Source: Bacteroides timonensis (GTDB lineage: Bacteria > Bacteroidota > Bacteroidia > Bacteroidales > Bacteroidaceae). From it: a DNA stretch of 43,341 bases. Shown here in pieces: positions 18,629 through 25,717 of the stretch (the first letter of the stretch is position 1; every line of letters begins with the position of its first letter). Below the pieces are notes generated by a model, which did no database searches, was not told where the DNA came from, and was given only the letters and a program-made list of their open reading frames with translations. Where the stretch lies: the NCBI RefSeq assembly GCF_000513195.1, contig NZ_CBVI010000009.1, forward strand, positions 1 to 43,341. The letters are read 5' to 3'. A program made the position numbers and the translations under genes.

Positions 18629-18636
18629 CAAATATA
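18629..18636 (-). promoter_or_regulatory. Possible -7 box for the PEGA-FN3-LRR operon
   Basis: On the minus strand TATATTTG fits TAnnTTTG, but it lies in AT-rich sequence 160 bp before the PEGA gene and lacks a clear -33 partner. A chance match is quite possible. Confidence 0.3.
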
Positions 18637-18825
18637 TATATAATTTTGTCCGGTTATTCTTTTTTTCATCCAAATAATTAAAAGATGTTAGTAAAATGTT
18701 TTATTTGTAACGGTTTTCCGTGACAACACTGTCTTATCCTACTATTTTACTGTTTCCTTGTTGTGAGATAAAAAACTGGAGAGGAAATTAGTGGTTTAAT
18801 AAGTTGATCATGTGCCTGTATATTC

Positions 18826-18913
18826 TGCCGGATATATAGATTGGACATGCCGGATATATATATCGGACGTGCAGCATCTATATATCTTTAACGTTGGATA
18901 TATAGATGCTACG
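18826..18913. repeat. 22-bp-period repeats containing a 14-bp-stem palindrome
   Basis: Four units start at 18826, 18848, 18870 and 18892. Units 1 and 2 agree at 19 of 22 positions; units 3 and 4 are more diverged but keep an ATATATA core in register. Units 3 and 4 form a perfect inverted repeat, AGCATCTATATATC (18873-18886) and GATATATAGATGCT (18897-18910), with a 10-nt loop. It lies 26 bp past the stop of the LPP20-like gene, so it could stabilise that transcript's 3' end, but no T tract follows. The rest of the 467-bp gap (18470-18936) is AT-rich without a gene. Confidence 0.75.
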
Positions 18914-18936
18914 TCTCCGTCTAAAGGGTATTATGG

Positions 18937-20769
18937 TTAGAAGTGGCTCAAATCTATCAGCCCGAAGTTCGGGTCTTTTTCCGGTTGCCACGTGCGGACG
19001 TGAATTACAGGTTCTTTGGGGTTATTCAAATCTACCATCAGGAACAGATAGCCCGTATCTCCGTAGCTGGACGAGAAGTAATCCTGCTTGATCTGAATGC
19101 CGTAGATTTCACCTCCTACGCCTGACTTACGAACTTGGTTGTCGGCAAAGCGGAGGTTGATGAATTCCGAACTACGGAAGATATGCTGTAATTTCTTCAT
19201 GTATTCTGATTTTGTCTGGCGGGTATACTTTACGGCTTGCTTACTTATGGGCTGTCCCTCGTTGGCGACGGTATGCTTCAGTACTGAACCGGTGATAATC
19301 AAGGCGTCATCAGAGAATATGCTGTTGATATAATCGTAGCGCTTCAAGGCATAAGCCGTCTTATAACTTTCGAGGAAGTTGATAAGTACGTTGCGCACGG
19401 TATCGTTCCAAGATGTCTGGTTCATGATATCATCTACGGCAGGTTTGTTGAGGCCAAAGGATAGGCAGTCTATCTTGCCTTCCTTGTTCAGAGTGAACAC
19501 TACATCTTCTACAAATGTACGTTGGTTGCTGAACTTGAAACTCATGGGCAGACTGCGGCAAGTTACTTCCCCATTGCACTCTAAGAATCTGAATTCCGGT
19601 TCGTTGATGATTTTGCCTTGTCCGTATTTGATGAGACGGTTGAACATATCGTATCCGCTTTCGGTACATAAGGATTGCATATCGGTGAAATTTCGTGTGC
19701 GAATAGCTTTTTCCACTTTCTTCATGGTGTCGTCGTAGGCTGCGGATTCCATGGTGGACAGATAATACATACCGCTGTTTGTGGTGGTGGCACTGTCTGA
19801 CTCTGCCATTAAGGCTTCCTCGGTCTTCTCTTCGCCGGGTTTCGGCTCTTCCCCTTCCAGTTTCAAGGCGCAGTTGCGCATGGCTATGGGGTTGACGGTT
19901 CCCATCACTTCTGACAGTTCGTTGTCGATATTGGCTTCACCTTCAAACATATACTCGGTGCGCAGTTGCAGATTGCGGGCGTTGGCAAGTACGGGAAGTT
20001 CCACGATGCCTGTGCCGTCTTTGGCTGAGAAGATATTGGACCAGTCGCGACCGTCGAAATAAGTGTAATCGTAGTTGCGGGCGGGCTGTCCTTTGTAGAG
20101 CACTTTGAGATTGATGGTTTTCAGATCACCGTCCAGATGGGTGCTTTCCATGCTTACTTTCAGATTGGAGAAGATGTCGTTCATCTGTTTGGGAATCCAG
20201 GTGGTGAGTAAGAGGTCTTTGCCTTCCTCATCCTTCATGGTGAGGAAATTGCCGTCGGGATAGCTCTGCAGCAGGACGAGTGCCCAATAATAGTAGCGCA
20301 GGGCGTCGGCCACCTGGGCTTTCTTCTCGGCGCGGACGGCTTCCTGGGCAAAATCGAGTATCTTTGTCTTCCGTCCGTCGAAGATACGTTGTATTTCGGC
20401 TACTTTGATATAGCGCATGACGACGGCTTCCGGTTCGTTTTGTATCACGATGCGGCGGGTATTGTTCAGTGTGGCACGCGAGTAGGTGTTGATGACAGAT
20501 TTGAACGTTTCGTCCACAGTTGCCTTGTCACCATCCGTTCCGCCTTCGGTCAGTTGCTCGAACTTGGAAGATACGTTGGTGGAGATCTGGCTGATGAGTG
20601 CTGCAAGTGCTTCATTATCGGCTTTCTTCAGGCTAGCGGCGTTTCCCGTACCCCAGATGTAGTCTTTGCTGGTTTGTATTTCTTCAATTGATTGTCCTTT
20701 AGCGGCAAGGGCAATAAATAAGAATGTAACGATGATAAATGCGCTCCTTTTCATGTTGTTGCTTTTCAT
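18937..20769 (-). CDS. LPP20-like exported protein
   Basis: A 610-residue secreted or periplasmic protein. The signal peptide (about 1-25, ending AAKGQ) has no Cys lipobox, so despite the 'LPP20 lipoprotein' family name it is probably not lipidated. Residues about 27-170 (YIWGTGNAASLKKADNEAL, then ALISQIS and ALRYYYWALVLLQSYPDG) resemble the LPP20-type domain found in Bacteroidetes envelope proteins. The central part is beta-rich and unrecognised, and the C-terminal ~150 residues (AYALKRYDYINSIFSDDALII onward) resemble an NTF2-like fold. A second Met at residue 6 (20754) is an alternative start. It is upstream of, and on the same strand as, the PEGA-FN3-LRR operon but separated by 467 bp, so it is probably its own transcript. 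Function is unknown. Confidence 0.7.
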   Translation of the reverse strand: MKSNNMKRSAFIIVTFLFIALAAKGQSIEEIQTSKDYIWGTGNAASLKKADNEALAALISQISTNVSSKFEQLTEGGTDGDKATVDETFKSVINTYSRATLNNTRRIVIQNEPEAVVMRYIKVAEIQRIFDGRKTKILDFAQEAVRAEKKAQVADALRYYYWALVLLQSYPDGNFLTMKDEEGKDLLLTTWIPKQMNDIFSNLKVSMESTHLDGDLKTINLKVLYKGQPARNYDYTYFDGRDWSNIFSAKDGTGIVELPVLANARNLQLRTEYMFEGEANIDNELSEVMGTVNPIAMRNCALKLEGEEPKPGEEKTEEALMAESDSATTTNSGMYYLSTMESAAYDDTMKKVEKAIRTRNFTDMQSLCTESGYDMFNRLIKYGQGKIINEPEFRFLECNGEVTCRSLPMSFKFSNQRTFVEDVVFTLNKEGKIDCLSFGLNKPAVDDIMNQTSWNDTVRNVLINFLESYKTAYALKRYDYINSIFSDDALIITGSVLKHTVANEGQPISKQAVKYTRQTKSEYMKKLQHIFRSSEFINLRFADNQVRKSGVGGEIYGIQIKQDYFSSSYGDTGYLFLMVDLNNPKEPVIHVRTWQPEKDPNFGLIDLSHF

Positions 20770-20786
20770 GTTGTTTCAATTCTTTG

Positions 20787-20794
20787 CAAAAGTA
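20787..20794 (-). promoter_or_regulatory. -7 box for the LPP20-like gene
   Basis: The minus-strand sequence TACTTTTG matches TAnnTTTG and lies 18-25 bp before the first Met codon at 20769, a spacing common for Bacteroides genes with short leaders. Confidence 0.5.
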
Positions 20795-20873
20795 GAAACT
20801 TTTTCTATAATATAACTCAGTTAGTCAGTTATTTTTTGTATTGATTGCGGGATATTTCTTCCGTAGAAAGTAT

Positions 20874-20881
20874 TATCTTTG
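20874..20881 (+). promoter_or_regulatory. -7 box upstream of the lipoprotein relic
   Basis: TATCTTTG followed by C is a perfect TAnnTTTG match about 25 bp before the ATG cluster at 20906. It suggests that the decayed gene downstream once had a normal promoter. Confidence 0.5.
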
Positions 20882-20905
20882 CACTCCATGACAAACAAAC
20901 ATTGA

Positions 20906-21154
20906 ATGATGATGACAATTTTACGTTTTCTTTATCCTAACCCTGCTTCTGTGTCTGACAGCTTGCTCAAGCCCCGCCGATAAGATGTTGCTGAATTATG
21001 AACAATCTCTTTGCCATGCCGGTTCATTGGTATATGCCGGTGCGGTGTATAGTGCCCATGTCGCCGGTGTGATGGGTGTGCTTATCTGAAAGTTTTAAAA
21101 AATGAAGACAAAAGTGAAGGCGCTCAGGATTCTGCAAATAGTCTTGTAGAGTGA
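20906..21154 (+). pseudogene. Relic of a small lipoprotein gene, frameshifted and internally deleted
   Basis: Three tandem ATGs (20906, 20909, 20912) open a frame that soon stops. One base out of frame, about 20919-21087 encodes a hydrophobic stretch and a lipobox, FILTLLLCLTACSSPADK, and then MLLNYEQSL, which is a typical Bacteroides lipoprotein start. That frame stops at 21087. A third frame then gives AYLKVLKNEDKSEGAQ through a TGA at 21152-21154, which reads like a native C terminus. With two frame changes this is a damaged gene, probably also missing its middle. The parent family is not certain. Confidence 0.6.
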
Positions 21155-21160
21155 GTCTGA

Positions 21161-21240
21161 TTCAGTCGTTACTTCATTATGGTTCGGTCGTTACCTCATT
21201 GCCATTCAGTCGTTACTTCATCCCTATTCAGTCGTTACCT
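21161..21240. repeat. Four-copy 22-bp tandem repeat array
   Basis: TTCAGTCGTTAC or close variants (TTCGGTCGTTAC once) start at 21161, 21183, 21205 and 21227, an exact 22-bp period; the fourth unit is partial. The array directly follows the lipoprotein relic. From 21241 to the promoter at 21599 I see only AT-rich sequence and no supportable gene. Confidence 0.85.
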
Positions 21241-21598
21241 TTTTATACCCCCTCTCAGAAGATGTTATGAGGCCGTTTTTCTTGTCCTTTGATTCATTTC
21301 CCGGAGAAAAGATTTTGCGTAAAAAAAAGTTATATTTGAACGCTGTGGGTGAATGTTGGATGTTTTTATATTTTATATTTGATAGTTGGATAGCGCTGAA
21401 ATGATATTTCTCCGCCATTGTAGAGACCTTGAAAAACTAATATCCTTGTTTCTAGTGATTTACCTTTTTCTATTGTAGAGATGGAGCCACTTGCTATAAT
21501 CTTGTTGAAATTTCCTTTTCTGTTCTTTGTAGAGAAAGCGTTTTTGTAATATATTGTTTTCTAGTTGATTAGGTAAATACGCGGTAGAGGGCCTTTTC

Positions 21599-21629
21599 TT
21601 GTATTCATTGCTTTTCCACCCTAACTTTG
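21599..21629 (+). promoter_or_regulatory. Promoter of the HU-like gene
   Basis: TTG (21599-21601) and TAACTTTG (21622-21629) are separated by 20 bp, matching the Bacteroides -33/-7 arrangement. The start codon is about 130 bp downstream, leaving a long AT-rich leader. Confidence 0.6.
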
Positions 21630-21757
21630 CAACATCGAATTTAAGACAAACAAAAGGCATAACTGTTGAGGCCTCACAGTAATAACCTTTAGTTTTTCTG
21701 ACTGAGATGAAATAACATGAATCTATTTACAATTTACAATTTAAAATTATTATTATT

Positions 21758-22240
21758 ATGGCATTTTTTAAGAAGAATCAACAGAAAATCAACAATTTAT
21801 GGTATCCACATGCTATTACCGTAGGTAAACCGGTTGATACCGATCAGGTTGCTGCTCGTTTATCACAACTTTCCACTGTAACTCCGGGTGATTCCTATGC
21901 AGTGATGAAAAATCTGGGAGGTGTATTGGGCGACTATATGGCTCAAGGACGTACCGTAAAAATAGATGGCGTAGGTACATTCTATTATACGGCTGCTACT
22001 AATAAAAATGGGGTTGAGTCGGCCGACAAGGTGAGCGCCTCTCAGATTACCGGTGTTCGTGTTCGTTTTATTCCTGAAGTACGCCGCAATAGCAGCAAGA
22101 AGGTGACTACCCGTTCCATGGTAGATACCAATATCTTTTGGGAAGAGTGGGGTGGCAACTCTACTAACGGCTCAGCCGACGGTTCGGGAAATCAAGGCGG
22201 TTCCGGTGGTGGCAATCTAGATGAGAATCCGCTGGGCTAA
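21758..22240 (+). CDS. HU-family (HU-HIG type) DNA-binding protein
   Basis: A 160-residue nucleoid-type protein. Residues about 1-120 match the Bacteroidetes HU-HIG domain: PVDTDQVAARLSQLSTVTPGDSYAVMKNL corresponds to the helical dimer part, and GRTVKIDGVGTFYYT plus GVRVRFIPEVR to the beta arms that grip DNA. The tail (about 135-160) is rich in Gly, Ser and Asn and probably disordered. Such proteins are small paralogues present in many copies in Bacteroides; the individual roles are not known. The gene is monocistronic, with its own promoter and terminator. Confidence 0.88.
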   Translation: MAFFKKNQQKINNLWYPHAITVGKPVDTDQVAARLSQLSTVTPGDSYAVMKNLGGVLGDYMAQGRTVKIDGVGTFYYTAATNKNGVESADKVSASQITGVRVRFIPEVRRNSSKKVTTRSMVDTNIFWEEWGGNSTNGSADGSGNQGGSGGGNLDENPLG

Positions 22241-22249
22241 GCGTTTCTG

Positions 22250-22283
22250 AGGCTTGCATTTGAAGCCTTTATTATTTTTCTTT
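22250..22283 (+). terminator. Rho-independent terminator of the HU-like gene
   Basis: A 6-bp stem AGGCTT (22250-22255) and AAGCCT (22263-22268) with a 7-nt loop is followed by a T-rich run (TTATTATTTTTCTTT). It begins 10 bp after the stop codon. Confidence 0.8.
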
Positions 22284-22366
22284 CAGGCATGGACAACATG
22301 GGGCTTCGCTGACAATAAAAAGAAGTCAGTGTATTTATCCATACAGTCCGTGCCTGAAATGTATCA

Positions 22367-23353
22367 TTACACAGGGAATAGAGTCCCCTCTATACTATCG
22401 AATATGCGGAACAATTCCTCTTTCGTCTCCGCCCGCAGCATAGCAATACGCGTTTCCCGGAAGTTAGGTATTCCTTTAAATAGCGGGCTTGCTGCCAAAT
22501 GGCGACGTACATGCAGGATTCCTCTTCTTTCATCCAGCAGATTGACGCTGTCTTCCACTTCCTGGCGCAGCACACCCAGTTTCCACCCGGCACTTAGTGG
22601 TGGCAACTCCTCACCCGTTTCCAGATAATGCCTCACCTCCTTGAATATCCACGGGCGGCCAAAGCTGGCACGGCCTATCATGATGGCATCCACTCCATAA
22701 AGATCGAAACACTCCTTTGCCCTTTGGGGAGTGGTGACGTCGCCGTTGCCAATGATGGGGATATGCATATGCGGATTTTTCTTTACTTCACCGATAAGTG
22801 TCCAGTCAGCCTCACCGGTGTACATTTGTGCACGGGTACGACCATGTATGGTGAGTGCGGCAATGCCGCAATCCTGTAATTGCTCTGCCAGTTCCACGAT
22901 AATCTTGTTGTTCGCATCCCAGCCCAGGCGGGTTTTTACGGTAACCGGTATCTTTACGGCATCTACCACGGCACGGGTAATTTCCAGCATCTTGGGAATA
23001 TTCTGCAACATACCTGCACCGGCTCCCTTTCCCGCTACACGCTTCACGGGGCAGCCGAAGTTAATATCGAGAATATCCGGACGCGCCTCTTCTACGATGC
23101 GGGCGGCTTCCACCATTGTTTCGGTATCTTTGCCGTATATCTGTATGGCTACCGGTCGTTCCTCATCACTGATGTTCAGCTTCTGTTCGGTCTTGCTGAC
23201 GGAGCGTATCAGGGCATCGGCAGATACGAATTCCGTGTACACCATGTCGGCACCGAACTTCTTGCACATCAACCGGAATGCAGGGTCGGTGACATCCTCC
23301 ATCGGAGCTAAAAATATGGGGCGTTCGCCCAGGTCTATGTGGCCTATCTTCAT
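22367..23353 (-). CDS. dusB: tRNA-dihydrouridine synthase (DusB-like)
   Basis: A 328-residue cytoplasmic flavoenzyme that reduces specific uridines in tRNA to dihydrouridine using NAD(P)H and FMN. The N-terminal TIM barrel starts FLAPMEDVTDPAFR. The catalytic Cys is Cys101 in DINFGCPVKRV. FMN phosphate binding is shown by IGNGDV and IMIGRASFGRPW. The C-terminal ~80 residues form the helical tRNA-binding domain. Length and motifs fit the DusB/Nif3-associated 'NifR3' group; the exact target uridine is not shown by sequence. It is divergent from the DUF2059 gene, with which it shares a 90-bp intergenic region. Confidence 0.94.
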   Translation of the reverse strand: MKIGHIDLGERPIFLAPMEDVTDPAFRLMCKKFGADMVYTEFVSADALIRSVSKTEQKLNISDEERPVAIQIYGKDTETMVEAARIVEEARPDILDINFGCPVKRVAGKGAGAGMLQNIPKMLEITRAVVDAVKIPVTVKTRLGWDANNKIIVELAEQLQDCGIAALTIHGRTRAQMYTGEADWTLIGEVKKNPHMHIPIIGNGDVTTPQRAKECFDLYGVDAIMIGRASFGRPWIFKEVRHYLETGEELPPLSAGWKLGVLRQEVEDSVNLLDERRGILHVRRHLAASPLFKGIPNFRETRIAMLRAETKEELFRIFDSIEGTLFPV

Positions 23354-23384
23354 GAATCGATTGAACTAAATGATTATTTCGCTG

Positions 23385-23392
23385 CAAAAATA
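23385..23392 (-). promoter_or_regulatory. -7 box for the dus gene
   Basis: On the minus strand TATTTTTG fits TAnnTTTG, about 32-39 bp before the start codon, back-to-back with the plus-strand box at 23405. Confidence 0.45.
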
Positions 23393-23404
23393 CGGAAAAA
23401 AGCC

Positions 23405-23412
23405 TACCTTTG
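23405..23412 (+). promoter_or_regulatory. -7 box for the DUF2059 gene
   Basis: TACCTTTG fits TAnnTTTG, about 32 bp before the ATG at 23444. Together with the minus-strand box at 23385-23392 it forms a compact divergent promoter pair. Confidence 0.55.
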
Positions 23413-23443
23413 TATCATTCATTTATTTAACTAATATGGAATT

Positions 23444-23902
23444 ATGAAAAAAGGTTTGGTTTTAGTTGTGATGTGTGTAGCAATGTTGTTTGTTGCTGCA
23501 CCTTCGGCTTCGGCACAAGCACCGAGTGATGAGTACAAGGCTACATTGGAAAAAATGCTGGAACTATCCGGTTCTATGGCATCGGCAAAGGCTATGGTGC
23601 CACAGATGATTTCTATGTTGAAACAACAGTCATCGGCATCGGCTTCTTTCTGGGACGGTTTTCAGAAGAAATGGGAAGGAAAGTTTGGCAGTAAGCTGGC
23701 AGAACTTTACGCTCCCGTTTATCAGAAATATCTGACTCTGGATGATTTGAAGAAAATTGTTGCTTTCTATGAATCGCCTGTCGGAAAGAAACTGGGTGCT
23801 TCTACTCCTGCCATGATGGCTGAGGGCATGCAAATAGGACAAAAGCTGGGAATGGAGATTGCCACCGAACTTCAACAGGAATTGCAGGCACAGGGAAAGT
23901 AA
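23444..23902 (+). CDS. DUF2059 exported protein
   Basis: A small secreted protein of 152 residues. The signal peptide is about 1-25 (ending ASAQA). The remainder is alpha-helical with the DUF2059 pattern: LYAPVYQKYLTLDDLKKIVAFYESPVGKKL, in which Tyr-Glu-Ser-Pro-x-Gly-Lys is the conserved core. It is predicted to be periplasmic. Family function is not known. A long hairpin (23910-23990) separates it from the U32 gene. Confidence 0.85.
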   Translation: MKKGLVLVVMCVAMLFVAAPSASAQAPSDEYKATLEKMLELSGSMASAKAMVPQMISMLKQQSSASASFWDGFQKKWEGKFGSKLAELYAPVYQKYLTLDDLKKIVAFYESPVGKKLGASTPAMMAEGMQIGQKLGMEIATELQQELQAQGK

Positions 23903-23909
23903 GTTAAAA

Positions 23910-23990
23910 GCTACGAGCTACGAGTTACAGGCTACAAGTGGCTGCGCTATGTTCCGAAAGGCACTCGTGGCTTGTAACTCGTAGCTCATA
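23910..23990. repeat. Long hairpin built from 7-bp GCTACGA-type repeats
   Basis: The left side reads as heptamers beginning at 23910, 23917, 23924 and 23931 (GCTACGA, GCTACGA, GTTACAG, GCTACAA). The right side is the inverse. The outer arms GAGCTACGAGTTACA (23915-23929) and TGTAACTCGTAGCTC (23973-23987) pair perfectly over 15 bp, and pairing continues inward imperfectly for about 13 more. The position between two co-directional genes suits a REP-like element or a transcription attenuator; no T tract follows directly. Confidence 0.8.
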
Positions 23991-24003
23991 AATATATGAT
24001 TTT

Positions 24004-25287
24004 ATGGATTTAAAGGACTTTGAAATCATGGCCCCTGTCGGCTCGCGCGAATCACTTGCGGCAGCCATCCAGGCAGGTGCCGATTCCATCTATTTCGGTA
24101 TTGAAAACCTGAATATGCGGGCCCGTTCGGCTAATACCTTCACTATTGAAGACCTTCGGGAAATAGCGCAGACGTGCGATGAGCACGGCATGAAGAGTTA
24201 TCTTACCGTTAACACTATTATTTACGATCAGGACTTGGCATTGATGCGCACTATCGTAGATGCAGCCAAGTCGGCGGGTATCTCTGCGGTGATTGCGGCG
24301 GACGTAGCTGTGATGAGCTATGCGCGGCAGATCGGTCAGGAGGTACACCTCAGTACACAACTGAATATCTCGAATGTGGAGGCCCTGCGCTTCTACGCGC
24401 AATTTGCCGATGTTGTGGTGCTGGCACGCGAATTGAATCTGGAACAGGTAGCGGAGATTTATCGTCATATCTGTGAGGAGAATATCTGTGGTCCCGGCGG
24501 AAAGCCTATCCGCATCGAAATGTTCTGTCACGGTGCTCTCTGCATGGCAGTGTCGGGAAAATGCTATCTTTCTTTGCACGAGATGAACCACTCTGCCAAC
24601 CGGGGTGCCTGCATGCAGGTGTGCCGTCGCTCTTACACGGTGCGTGATAAGGAGACGGATGTGGAACTGGATGTGGACAACCAATATATCATGTCTCCCA
24701 AAGACCTGAAGACCATCCACTTTATGAATAAGATGCTGGATGCAGGCGTGCGCGTGTTCAAGATAGAAGGACGTGCCCGTGGTCCGGAGTATGTCCGAAC
24801 GGTAGTGGAATGTTACAAAGAAGCCATTCGTTCTTACCTGGACGACACATTTACAGATGAAAAGATAGCTGCATGGGATGAACGTCTGAAGACTGTATTC
24901 AATCGTGGTTTCTGGGATGGGTATTACCTTGGACAACGTCTCGGAGAATGGACGAAGAACTACGGATCGGCCGCTACGGAACGGAAGATATATGTAGGTA
25001 AGGGCATCAGATACTTCTCTAATATTGGTGTTGCCGAGTTCCTGGTAGAAGCTGCCGAACTGAATGTGGGAGACAAGTTGCTGATTACAGGTCCCACTAC
25101 AGGAGCAGTATTCACTACGCTCGATGAAGCCCGTGTAGACCTGAAACCGGTGCAAACCGTGAAGAAAGGACAGCACTTCTCGATGAAAGCGGATAAAATA
25201 CGTCCTAGTGACAAACTCTATAAGCTGGTTTCTACAGAAGAACTGAAGAAGTTCAAGGGACTGGATATTGAGAAAACACGTGGATGA
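24004..25287 (+). CDS. Peptidase U32-family protein, TrhP-like tRNA hydroxylation enzyme
   Basis: A 427-residue cytoplasmic protein. The N-terminal barrel begins ELMAPVGSxES-like (EIMAPVGSRESLAAAIQAGADSIYFG split across the first 35 residues). The U32 signature is present, with Cys175 and Cys180 in CHGALCMAVSGKCYLS, Cys187, and Cys203 and Cys207 in NRGACMQVCRR; these Cys are the likely Fe-S ligands. GVRVFKIEGRARGPEYV follows. Members called TrhP/YegQ hydroxylate tRNA U34 using prephenate; others (RlhA) hydroxylate 23S rRNA; old 'collagenase' names are misleading. The assignment to TrhP rather than another U32 subgroup is likely but not proven. It opens the run U32-thioesterase-DprA. Confidence 0.85.
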   Translation: MDLKDFEIMAPVGSRESLAAAIQAGADSIYFGIENLNMRARSANTFTIEDLREIAQTCDEHGMKSYLTVNTIIYDQDLALMRTIVDAAKSAGISAVIAADVAVMSYARQIGQEVHLSTQLNISNVEALRFYAQFADVVVLARELNLEQVAEIYRHICEENICGPGGKPIRIEMFCHGALCMAVSGKCYLSLHEMNHSANRGACMQVCRRSYTVRDKETDVELDVDNQYIMSPKDLKTIHFMNKMLDAGVRVFKIEGRARGPEYVRTVVECYKEAIRSYLDDTFTDEKIAAWDERLKTVFNRGFWDGYYLGQRLGEWTKNYGSAATERKIYVGKGIRYFSNIGVAEFLVEAAELNVGDKLLITGPTTGAVFTTLDEARVDLKPVQTVKKGQHFSMKADKIRPSDKLYKLVSTEELKKFKGLDIEKTRG

Positions 25288-25314
25288 TACACTTTTGATA
25301 CAGTTATATTGAAT

Positions 25315-25716
25315 ATGGAAAAGTATATCTATGAGTTAGAGATGAAGGTGCGCGATTACGAGTGTGATCTGCAAGGCATTGTGAATAATGCAAATTACCA
25401 GCACTATCTGGAGCATACCCGTCATGAGTTTCTGCTATCTACCGGTGTCAGTTTTGCGGGATTGCACGAACAGGGAGTCGACCCCGTAGTGGCCCGTATC
25501 AACATGGCGTTTAAAACTCCTCTGAAGAGCGGTGATGAGTTTATTTCCAAGCTCTACATGAAAAAAGAAGGCATCAAGTATGTTTTCTATCAGGATATTT
25601 TTCGGAAGAGTGATGATAAAGTAGTCATAAAAGCAACAGTCGAAACGGTGTGTCTGGTGAATGGACGACTGAGTGACAGTAAGCTTTTTGATGAGATATT
25701 TGAGGCATACCTCTAG
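25315..25716 (+). CDS. 4-hydroxybenzoyl-CoA/acyl-CoA thioesterase family protein (hotdog fold)
   Basis: A 133-residue hotdog-fold protein from the ATG at 25315; a TTG two codons earlier is unlikely. The family active-site region is DLQGIVNNANYQHYLEHTRHEF, in which the Asp-x-x-Gly-x-Val-x-N-x-x-Y pattern holds the catalytic Asp and backbone contacts (about residues 17-27). Members such as YbgC and FcbC hydrolyse acyl-CoA or 4-hydroxybenzoyl-CoA; the substrate here is not visible. It lies 27 bp after the U32 gene and is followed immediately by dprA (1-bp gap after the stop codon), so the three are probably one operon. Confidence 0.88.
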   Translation: MEKYIYELEMKVRDYECDLQGIVNNANYQHYLEHTRHEFLLSTGVSFAGLHEQGVDPVVARINMAFKTPLKSGDEFISKLYMKKEGIKYVFYQDIFRKSDDKVVIKATVETVCLVNGRLSDSKLFDEIFEAYL

Positions 25717-25717
25717 C

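Noticed and set aside
18937..20769. The LPP20-like gene as first gene of the PEGA-FN3-LRR operon
   Set aside because: It is on the same strand but separated by 467 bp containing a palindrome and a repeat array, so co-transcription is not supported by spacing.
21224..21660. Two small minus-strand ORFs (64 and 66 residues) before the HU-like gene
   Set aside because: AT-rich, Lys/Tyr-rich translations without signal peptide, family resemblance or convincing ribosome binding site. One overlaps the HU promoter and the other the 22-bp array.
24052..25176. Minus-strand ORF of 374 residues opposite the U32 gene
   Set aside because: The U32 protein with its Cys signature is clearly the real product; the antisense frame shows no family motifs.
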